Of a DNA stretch of 64,000 nucleotides, positions 49,610-59,098 are shown piece by piece (positions within the stretch are counted from its first letter, which is position 1; the number at the start of each line of letters is the position of its first letter). Both the position numbers and the translations under genes were made by a program. The notes below the pieces were generated by a model. The model was given only the letters and a program-made list of their open reading frames with translations. It was not told where the DNA came from and did no database searches. The stretch is from Mrakia gelida (taxonomy: Eukaryota; Basidiomycota; Tremellomycetes; Cystofilobasidiales; Mrakiaceae): contig BRON01000009.1 of the NCBI GenBank assembly GCA_024345305.1, forward strand, positions 496,001 to 560,000, in the 5' to 3' direction.

Positions 49610-52600
49610 ATGTCTCTTTTCTTCTACGGAACACTTCTAGTACCTTCAGTGAGTGCCCTTGATCTCGTCGATCTCACAGAACCGCGATCTCTAGTCGTCG
49701 TGAGCGAACGAAACGAAGCTGATCGTGGGCGCTCCTTCACCTCCCTCCCTTTCCCTCCGAGTCCAGGTCCTCCTTCGAGTTATCGACAACGACGGCTCCC
49801 ACTTGACCTTTCAACCCGCTCTCCTCGAAGGATACGCTCGCCTCAGTGTCTCTGGAGAAGACTACCCCGCTGTGGTCTCGGAGAAGGACGCAAAGAGTGC
49901 TTCGCTGCTGGAGAAGGAAGGGTGAGTCTCGACTTATCTTGACCTTCGAGTCATCTCCTTCTCCCCTCCTGTCGAACTCAGATGCTGACTCGATCTCTTC
50001 GGCATCTCAACAGGGATACCCCTGCCTCTGTTCGAGGAACTCTCGTCCATGGCCTCACCTCGTCTGAGCTGGGGAAGCTCTCCGTCTTCGAGGGAGATGA
50101 ATACGCACTTCGAGACATCGAGGTCTCTCCCCTCGTTCAGGAAGCTCTTCCTCTCTCCAAGCAGCCTGATCTACTTTCGGAAGACCTCTCGAAGGTGGTA
50201 GGGACCTCCAAGAAGCTGAGGTGTAGGACGTATCTCTGGGTTGGAGGCTTGGATCGGCTGGAGAAGGGAGTTTGGGAGTGAGCTTGAGCTTTTCAGCCTT
50301 CGCGTCCACCTCCGTTCGAGCGCTGACTTCTCCTCTCTCTTCCTCAGTTTTTCCCACTTCCTCGCGGAGAATTCATCGCTTTGGTCAACACCTACCTCTC
50401 TCTCGAATGCAACTCATCCTCCTCCACCCGAGTTCGGTCGCTCCCTCCTCAAGTACTTCCTCTTCAAAGAAGGATACGTCTGTCTCAATCACGGTTCGTT
50501 CTTCCTCTCTTCTCACCCGTTTTTCCCAGGGCTCTTCTGACCTGCTTCTCTACTACCTTCAGGAAGCTACGGTTCGGTCCCCAAGCCGGTGATGGACTAC
50601 TGCCGCCAGCTCTCCGACCAATGCGAGGAGAACCCGGATCTCTTCATGCGTCGAACGTATCTCCCACTCCTCACCGACGTCCGACAGCGACTGGCCGAGT
50701 TCTGCAACACGAACTTGGAGGAAGTGGTTCTCGTTCCCAATGCTACCCATGGAGTGAACACGGTCGTTTCCAACATCGTCTGGGAGAAGGACGATATCAT
50801 CGTCGCGTGTTCGTCTACTTTCCTCCCTCCGCTCTTTTCGCTTCGTCTTGGCTCTGAAAACTCTCGCTAACCTTACCTCGTCTCTTTTGATTCAGACTCT
50901 ACCTCCTACGGTGCCATTCTCCAAACCCTTCGAGCTCTCTGCGACTCTCACACCTTCATCAACCTCAAGCTCGTCGTCCTCCCGCTCACCTTCCCAGCCA
51001 CTCACGCTGAGATCCTTCGCATCACCGAGGAAGCCTTCGTGAACGGTGGATCGAAAGGAGGGAAGGTTCGAATGGTCGTCGTTGATGGATTGAGCTCGAA
51101 CCCTGGAATGGGTCAGTGCTCAAATCTTTTTCTTCGACTCCATTCGACGCGTCTCGTCGTTCGCCAGCTGACCTCGTCTTCTTCTTCATTTTTCAGTCTT
51201 TCCTTGGAGGGAGATCTCTCAGGTTGCTCGGCAGTATGGAATCCTATCTTGCGTCGATGCTGCTCATGTTATCGGTCAGTGAGACAGTTCTTAGCCTTCG
51301 TCGTCGTCGTCCTCGCTCACGACCTCGATCTGACTCCTTCAATCTTCTCACCCACAGGTCAGATGCCTCTTGATCTCTCGGATGAGTTCTCGTGCGACTT
51401 CCTGATCACGAACTGTCACAAGTGGCTGTGAGTCTCGGGTTCGGGAAAGGAGCGGATCGCGACGAGCTTTCGAAGCTGACTTCGTCCTTTTTTCGCGTCG
51501 CTCCTTTGTCTCAACAGCATGAGCCATCGAGGCGGAGCAGTTCTCTGGGTCCCGAAAAGGTCGGTGTACTCCCTTAACAGCATTTTTGACCTACACTGAC
51601 CCCATCTCTACATCTTGGCGTACCAGGAACCAAGAACTGATTCGAACATCCTTCCCAACCTCGTTCGACTAGTAAGTCGTCTCTCTCATCTCCCTCCCCC
51701 CCATCAGCAGCATATCATGCGCCCTTCTTCTCTCAGTGAATCTACACTCTACCCTGGAACTGGCAAGTCAGACTGGTCCTTTCAGAATCAATTCAGTTCG
51801 TCCTCGCTCTTCTTCGTCTCGACGCGACGACTCCCAGAACTGACTCGCTCTTCTCCCTTTCCGATTCTCAGACTGGACTGGGACTCAAGGTGAGCAGTTC
51901 TGTAGTCTCAGTGTCCTCACAACTCTTTTCTGACTTTGCGTCACGCTTCCTTCCGATCAGACTGGATCCCTTTCCTTTCCATCGCCGCCGCGCTCGACTT
52001 CCGAGCTTTCCTAGGAGGAGAGGAAAGGATCAACACCTACTGCCATACCCTCGCCGTAGAAGGAGGGAAGTACCTTCAGTCGATGTTTGGAGGAGGTCCG
52101 ATAATGGAGAACGAGCTCGGTGAGTTGGGTTTCGCGACGCGACGCGAGGCGACATTCCTCTCGTGTGGTCATTCCTTTCCTCCGAGGTATCTGGTACTTA
52201 ACGTCCTCCCTTTTTGTCTCGCAGGTGAACTCACGGCCAACATGGTGAGTTCGATGAAGACCCACGCGGGTTTCAACCTTGAAGCTGATCGTTCGTCGTC
52301 GACGCTCGCTCTTTTGAACCTCCAGGTCAACGTCTCCTTGCCTTCGTATCCCTTCCCCACCGACAAGGCCAGCATTGCTGCCCAACAACGATTCTTTGAA
52401 GACACCCTCTTCGCCGCCAACACTTTCGTCGCCGTGTATCGACATGGGGCTCGCTCGTTCGTCCCCTCCCATCCTCTTTCCTCCTCGGTCTTCATCTTCG
52501 ATGCGTCTCGATCGTCGTTTTCCCCTTGGCACCAGCTTACACATTTTCTCGCCTTCGCTTGCCTCCAGGTGGGTGCGCTGCAGTGCTCAAGTCTGGAACG

Positions 52601-52692
52601 ACATCTCGGACTTCGATTACGTTGGGAAGATTCTGCTCGGTTGCTGCGATAAGCTGAGGGATGGGAGTTGGAAGTTGACGGATGGGCAGTAG
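49610..52692 (+). CDS. Gamma-glutamylcyclotransferase (AIG2-like) fused to class V aminotransferase
   Basis: N-terminal part: MSLFFYGTLLVPS, LLRVIDNDGSHLTF, QPALLEGYARLSVSGEDYPA, LVHGLTSSELGKLSVFEGDE and YALRDIEV, the GGCT/AIG2 beta-barrel with its FYGTL substrate loop and the acidic FEGDEY segment. It ends LEKGVWDFSHFLAENSSLW, with an intron (50278-50347) inside. In the same frame and exon there follow EFGRSLLKYFLFKEGYVCLN, HGSYGSVPKPVMDYCRQLSD, VVLVPNATHGVNTVVSNIVW, SCVDAAHVIGQMPLDLSDEF and ITNCHKWLMSHRGGAVLWVP (PLP lysine codon 51420-51422), like isopenicillin N epimerase. Stop at 52692 after KLTDGQ. Fungal class V enzymes of this type include the ergothioneine enzyme Egt2; GGCTs release 5-oxoproline from gamma-glutamyl compounds. 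A joint sulphur or gamma-glutamyl role is inference. Confidence 0.88.
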
Positions 52693-53536
52693 ACTTTACT
52701 GATTCTATGATCGGTAGAGACGTCTCAGCAGCTCTGACGAGTGTTTCGGTTTCGAAGATGCGACGCGTCGTCGAGAGTTGATGTTTGTTCGTCTTCAGTG
52801 CCCTAGAGAACCTCGCTGGACGGCTTCTCTCCAGCTCCGGATCTTCGATCTCCTCTGCCTCAGCATGCCAATCGACCGAGACTCCCTCCTTGAGAAGACC
52901 ACAACCTTCTTGAAGAGGAATCAAGGACGAGATCGTCAAAAACGAGCTAGACAAGCGACGCGTCGCGATCTCACTTTCGCCCACCCTCTTGATGGACGAC
53001 CCCTCTTCCGCGCTCGGGCTCCGACGACATCCCTTGATGTTCCATCGGAACGTCCAAGATCGAAGACCTCCGCTCGTGAAGTTCGTGGGTCTCACCGTCC
53101 ACGGCTCGACGAAAGCACTCTAGCGGAGAGGACGGGGAGAGAGAGAGTGACGCGTTTGGACGCGTTTTCGTCCCTCGTTGTAGAGAAGGGGTGGACGAAA
53201 ATCTGCAGATCCAGGTACCGAGGAAGAAGATTTCGATTCTCCTTTCTTCTTTGAGAGGAGAGCGGGCGAGCGAGGAAGATTTTGACACAAACGGGTTTCA
53301 GTGAGATGCGATCGTTCGTCGATGAGTGTCGGATGTTCGTTCGTCGGCCCTCCTCTCCTTCCCTCTCCTCTTTCCCCCTCCCCCCTGCTAACACTCACAC
53401 CAAGACCGCTTCGCCTTCTGTCGCTTCTCCTCTACCTCTACCACCTCACGTTTTCACCTCGTTCAAATCTTTATCGGTCGACTCGCTGGACGAACAGGGA
53501 AGCAATCAATCTTCGACCCCCTCCTCCCCCGCCGCC
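52693..53536. promoter_or_regulatory. Long spacer rich in ACGCGT upstream of the AhpC/TSA protein
   Basis: 844 bp with no supported exon. It contains GACGCGTC at 52762-52769 and 52957-52964, and further ACGCGT at 53150-53155 and 53160-53165, four copies in one spacer. The region should hold the 3'UTR of the fusion gene and the promoter/leader of the next. Confidence 0.4.
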
Positions 53537-56500
53537 ATGGGGTTCACCTCGAACGGGAGCTCTACTTCTTCTCTTTCCTCTTCCACCCACTCCTCCCCTT
53601 CCTCCTCCACTTCTCAGATCCCCGATACCTCCTCCCACACCTTCCCTTCGAACGGAGCCTTCGTCTTCCCCTTTCACTCAACTCAAGCCGCTCAACATCA
53701 CGCCTCCGGATCCTCGTCGACCCAACCTCCTCCAGCGCCTTCGTCCTACGCCGCCGGATTCGACCCTCGTCGTCGTCGGTCGTCCGCCTCTCGCAAACCC
53801 AGTCCTGCTCTGTCAGCTTCGCTAGAGGACATCTCGATTCAGGAGTCCATCAAGAGTCGGTCGTCCACCTCGTCCAAGCGAAGAAGTCCCTCGTCGACGA
53901 TGTCGGTTCTCCCAGTCGATCCTCCATCCGAAAACATCACTGGACTCTCCCCTCACTCAGCAGCAGCCCTCACTACCTCTCAGGACTCAGCACGAGGAAG
54001 GAGTAGCAGGCAGAGGTCGCCGAGGACGAGCAAGGAATTCAGCAACCCGAGCGTCAACAACACCGGCTCTCAACAATTCGTTCCTCCCTCCAAACCTCCT
54101 CCTCACCAACCTCACGCTCTCCCTCACTCTCCTTCACACCCTTCGCCCAACCTAAACTCCCTCTTCTCACCACTCTCCGCCTCTCAATCCCCTCTCTCCA
54201 CCTCATCCAGCACTCCCACCTCACCTCTCCCAGAAGGAACCCTCTCGCCTCTACCAGCTGTCCGAGCTCTCGCTCGTTCCAGATACGTACGAGCTGCCTC
54301 ACCTGGAACCGTCCCCTCCCCCTCCCCCTCTCGACCCGCCACTCCCACCGGACTTCCTCTCACTCCTCCCTCCGAACCAGAGAAGGAGAAGCAGAGCAAA
54401 GGCTTCTTCGCCACTCTTCGAGGGAAGAAGAGCTCGACGTCGACTCGACCTGGTTCAGCCTCGTCGAGCAAGAGCGCTTTCGGAGGAGGACCGTCATCGA
54501 CCAAGTCTCAGGATTTCGGCTCAGCTATCGCTCCCCTCTCCCCTTCGCCTTCAAGTTCGTCGTTCGGAAGGCAGAAGACCCGAAACTCGGCTCACTCCTC
54601 GCCAGCTCACGAAGACGACCTCGACGAACTCGAAGGCGACCCTTGGGCGGATCAGGTCATCCCCTCCTTTGACTCCTACGCTCTCACCGACCTCACCCCT
54701 CCAACCTCTATTCCCTTCGCTACCCTTCAACCCACCACCACCTCCAAATCCAAACCCTCCAAACCCTCCAAATCTCGACCTACCACCGCCGACTCTCTCG
54801 CATCCAATCGTCGTCCCTCCGTCGCGACTCAGTGCTCGTCGACCTCCGGAGGAGTCTGCAACATCGCTCCTACCTCCTGGGATCTGTCGTCCGAGCTCAA
54901 CGCGCTTGAGAGGAGGGATAGGAGGAAGAAGGGACTTGGGGAGAAGGATAGTTTGAGGATCAAAGGGAAGGAGAAGGAGGGGAAGAAGGAGAAGAAGGAG
55001 AGGTTGAGGAGGGAAGACGAGAGGTTCGATCCGGATGCGAGACCAAGCGCGAGGGAGATGTTTGAGGCTTCCCTGTTCGAGGTCATTGATGGGGATGGGA
55101 AGAGTCATATGTTTGGGGATCTGATCAAGGGTGAGTCATAGTTCTGATAGTTCCTTCGGAGCAGGAGGAGGGGGAGGACAGCGGCGAGGGCGGGAAGGCT
55201 AACTCGTTTCGTTCGACTTTGCTTCAGATCAACGAACCATCGTGGTCTTCATTCGACACTGGTACTGTCCTCTGTGCTGTTAGTGCTCTCTCTTACTTGT
55301 ACCCCTCGCTCGAGGCCAAAGCTGATTTCCTTTCCACTCTTCGCTTCCCTCTCAGCCGACTTTGTCGTACGTCGTTCCCGCTCTCGTCCTTTCCCGCTTC
55401 TGTCACCTCATCTGACGGTCTCGACCTCTTTGATCTATCTCACAGTACTCCATCGTCCAAGACGTCGACCCCGAAGCTCTCCAGCGAGCTGGAGCCAAAC
55501 TCATCATCATCGGAAACGGTTCGCCCAAAGTCGTCCATGTCTACAAAGATAAGATTTTCGACTGCCCTTTTGAGGTCTACACCGATCCTACGCTCGAACT
55601 TTACCGAGCGTTGGGAATGACGAGGCAGACGGGAGATGGTGGGCCTGAGGATGAGAAGGGAGACTGTGAGTCCTCGCGCGTCTCTTTCGTTCGATCCTCT
55701 CTCGCGTCGTCCTGACTCTTACGTTCGTCCTCTCTCTCGCAGACGTCAAGCATGGGACTCTCGGAGGAACGCTAATGGTGGCGAGGAACCTTGGGAAGAT
55801 GGGAAGGAAGGGAGTCACGCTCAGCCCTGGACATTTCACTCAGCTGGGTGAGTCAACCTCGAGTCTCGCAAAGAATGAGAAGAGTTGACGACTAGCTGAC
55901 TTTCCTTCCTTCTGCTTTCTTCTTCTCAGGTGGAGAGTTCGTTCTTGGACCCGGTCTCGCTGCTCACTACACTCATCGAATGCACAACACTCGAGGACAC
56001 GCCTCGATCAAGGTTCGTCGCGTTGTCTCTTCCCTGCTTCAAACGCGTCCTTTCCTTCCTCATTCTGACCCTCATTTCCCTTTTGTTTCATCAGATCGCC
56101 CTCGCTCACGCCGGAGTCGTCGGATCTCGTCGACCTCGACCTCCAGGCGCCAACCCTCATCCTCAAGCTACTGCGAGCTGGACTGGAGGCGATTCGGATC
56201 TCGACCGACTCGGATGGAAGGTCGCTCGCGACGGAGAGCTGGAGAGGATGAGGACCTGGAGGGAGGAACGACGACGAGGCCGACTCTTCAGCCCCGAAGG
56301 CGACACTATCAGGGAGACCATCCACGAGGACAGCGGGAGCGAGGACGGGATGTCGACGAGGAGGCAGTCGAACGTCGCAGAGGAGAGGAGAGGATCCGCC
56401 GACGCCGTCTCCGGACCAGCTCCCTACTCCCTTCGCCACCACCTCTCCGTCGTCGCTCTCGAGGAGGAAGGTGTCGACTTCGACCAACCTCGAAGACCCT

Positions 56501-57129
56501 CCACCCCCGAACTCCCAGCAGCCATCCTCGCCTCTCCCAACGAACCCCTCCCCTCCTCAGCCACCTTCGGATTCCCAACCCCTCCTACCCACGTCCCATA
56601 CTCCCCTACTACTCCCGAGTTCGCTTCCTCTCCTTACACCTACGGCCGATCTCCTCGAACTCGAACCGAAACCGCCGAATCCTCCCCCATCGTCGACCTC
56701 GGAGATCCCCTCTCCATGTCCCTGCACCTCTCGTCCCCTCAGCCCTCCTTGGACAACACCAGTCGATACCGAACCTCCTCAGCTGGAACCATGGGTTTCC
56801 CCAACGAGCACTCCTTCTTTCAGCAACGTGAGAGGGAGCACTCAGCTGGGACTCTTGGATCCGAGGCGAGGTTGAGGTCGAGCTCGAACAACTCAACCGA
56901 CGAGGTCGCACCTCGCGTCGTCGAGGCTCCTGCGTCGGAGTCGAGCTCGCTTTCGAGGAAGAACTCGAGAGACGAGGAGGAGGCGGAGGAAGAGGGGGAG
57001 TCTGAGGACTCGTCGTACGAGTTCGAGGATAAGGTCCTCGACAAGGGGGAGGTCGAGCGTCGCGTCCAGTCGGAGGGGATCGAGGAGTTCGGTGGATTCA
57101 GAGTCGTTGCTGCTGCTCCTCCTATCTAA
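53537..57129 (+). CDS. Large disordered protein with an AhpC/TSA (PRXL2/AAED1-like) thioredoxin fold
   Basis: The ATG at 53537 sits in GCCGCCATGG, a strong Kozak context, and reads MGFTSNGSSTSSLSSSTHSS. About 530 Ser/Pro/Thr-rich residues follow, with DELEGDPWADQVIPSFDSYA and a basic tract (GKEKEGKKEKKERLRRE). The fold then begins ARPSAREMFEASLFEVIDGD-like, TIVVFIRHWYCPLCSDFV (CxxC), LQRAGAKLIIIGNGSPKVVH, FEVYTDPTLELYRALGM and HGTLGGTLMVARNLGKMG, split by four introns. GPGLAAHYTHRMHNTRGHAS follows and then a 330-residue acidic/Ser-rich tail to the stop at 57129. The fold resembles the peroxiredoxin-like 2 (AhpC/TSA antioxidant) group; the CPLC cysteines could be redox-active. Function is unknown. 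An upstream in-frame start cannot be excluded. Confidence 0.82.
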
Positions 57130-57774
57130 ACACACACCCATCTCGTATCTACCTCGGTTAGGTTTCTCTCGTGTCGTTATCGTCTTGCTTCGGTTCGTGT
57201 ACATGCAGTTTTGGATCTCGCTTCGCTGGACGGTTCGTTTTCGTTTCTTTGCTTTCTCTCTCTCCCTTCTTGTTTTTCGTCTACTGTTGCCTCGGTAATC
57301 CATCTATCTCCGCTTACCTACCCTTCTTTCCATCCCTCTCTCCCTCTCTCGTTGCCCTATTTATCTATCTATCTATCCGTACACAGTCTCGTCTTTTGAT
57401 CGCAAACGAGAGACTAGAGAAAGCTCGTTCTGCGCGTGAACGCACGAACATGTGAGCCTTGGGTTGTCGGAGCAGCTGTCCGAGCTGCAGAGAAAGGCTG
57501 AGATGCAGGAAGAAAAGGGACGATGGGCATAGCGTACAAGCAAGGGAAACGGAAAGAGGCAATGGGAAGAAAACGAGGTGGGTGGGTGGAAGGAAAGATG
57601 CGAAAGCGATGTGACTCGGAGAGCGAGGGTGACACGAGATGGAGGAGGTTGGGAAACTAGTGCGAAGCAAAAGCAAAGAGAGGAGATGGGTACTACGAAG
57701 ATGGCGCGAAGCGGGTTCGTGAAGAGATGGCGAAGAGGAAGTAAAGCGAACAGCGACCGCCGCGTCGAACGAGC
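57130..57774. other. Convergent 3' spacer, AhpC/TSA protein and TPR protein
   Basis: About 645 bp between convergent stop codons, with a TATC repeat at 57360-57377 and long pyrimidine-rich tracts near 57240-57350. No supported exon. Confidence 0.45.
57360..57377. repeat. (TATC)n microsatellite
   Basis: About four TATC units in the 3' spacer. Short and simple. Confidence 0.75.
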
Positions 57775-58933
57775 TCAAGCAGCTGGAGTAGGAGCCGGAG
57801 CAGTGGCGGGAGCGGGGGTGACTTTTGCTTTTTTGTCGAACATTCCTGATCAAAATGAAGCGGGGGTGAGCGTTGAGTCAGTCCGGTGAGGTGGTGGGGG
57901 AGAGTGGAGGAGAACGAGAGGGAAGCGACGATGAGCTCTAAGACTCACCTCTGAAGTCCTTGTCTGACTTTGCCGAACGAGCCTTGTCCTCGAGAGCGAT
58001 CTGTCGTTGAAGTTGCTTCACCGATGGGTCTGCCGAAGCAAGAAGGAACCAGTCAGCTTCAAAAGGGACGAAGAACGGACGAGGCGAGAGAGGCGGATGA
58101 GGGTCGAGCGAACGAACCATCCTTGTCGAGCTCGTCGAGGAGGTTCTTCGCCTTGATCACGTCCCCTTGAGCGTTCAGAGCAGTAGCCTTCCTGAAAGAA
58201 GCCTTCTTGTTGTCTTTGTTCTTCTTGAGAGCCTGCCGACGTGTCGAGGAACGAAGAGGTCAGCGACGAGCTCGAGTGACGAACCAGTTGGGATAGCGGG
58301 CGAAGGAGACGGACCTCGTCACAGCACTGAACAGCTCGAGGCCACTTGGAGTTCTTGAGATGGACGGCGGCCATATTCGAGTCTGACCACCATCGAACAG
58401 GGAAGAAACGTGAGCGAGTGAAGAAGGAAGGGGCATGAGCTCGAGAAACGAAAGGAAGGAAGGAAAGGTCGAGCTCACAGATGAGGGAGATCTCCATGTC
58501 TACGTCTGACATCTTCTTCTTGGAGTCCGCGTCTCCACTGTCCATGCCCATGACGCTTCGGTTGAGACCCTGAAGGAAGGTGAGAGCGGAGTGGTACTCT
58601 CGGAGAGCGTTGATGTTCTCGCCCTGGAAGAGAAGGACGGAGGGGAGGTGAGCTCGGAGGAAGGAGGGTCGAAGATGGAGTGACGGAAACGAAACAGCAC
58701 TAACCGCTTTGAAGAAGGCGTTCCCTTTAGATTTGAAAGCGGCGGCGGTTTCGATCTTGGCTCTGTAGAAACGAGGGAAGGAGGAGGGAGATGGAAGAGG
58801 AGGAAGGAAGGTCAGCTCGACTCGTTTGTTCCTTCGTGCTTCTCGTCCCGCCGAGTAAAGTCTCGACTCACTGAATGGCAGCCTCTTGAGCGTCGCTTCC
58901 GGATTCCGAAGGAGGTTGAGGTGAAACGGACAT
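57775..58933 (-). CDS. TPR co-chaperone-like protein with carboxylate clamp
   Basis: Starts MSVSPQPPSESGSDAQEAAI. TPR1 reads AAAFKSKGNAFFKAG, then INALREYHSALTFLQGLNRS; TPR2 YSNMAAVHLKNSKWPRAVQC; TPR3 NKKASFRKATALNAQGDVIK and AKNLLDELDKDDPSVKQLQ. The last exon, GMFDKKAKVTPAPATAPAPT, stops at 57775. The K-x-x-x-N of TPR1, the N of TPR2 and K...R of TPR3 match the carboxylate clamp that holds the EEVD tail of Hsp90/Hsp70. There is no PPIase or J domain, so it resembles TTC9-like or small FKBP-like TPR proteins. The Ala/Pro-rich C-tail is unusual. Client and partner are unknown. It is transcribed divergently from VPS39, 165 bp away. Confidence 0.82.
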
Positions 58934-59098
58934 GGTCGAGAAAGAAGAAGATCGTCGTTGGGGAGGTCTCCCTTCTCTCGAGGGAGCGAGCTCGTGTTCT
59001 TTCGACGCAGAAGAGACCTCGTCTGACCTCGTTCGCCGCCTTCAACTCCCTCCCTCTCTCCCTTTCGACTTTCTGCATATCTACCTCGCCACATTGGG
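58934..59098. promoter_or_regulatory. Bidirectional promoter between TPR protein and VPS39
   Basis: 165 bp between divergent start codons. Pyrimidine-rich run at about 59035-59080 before the VPS39 ATG; no TATA box. Confidence 0.55.

Noticed and set aside
52778..53254. A 158-codon plus-strand frame in the spacer before the AhpC/TSA gene
   Set aside because: No recognisable motif, Arg/Ser-rich, and no intron signals consistent with a gene.
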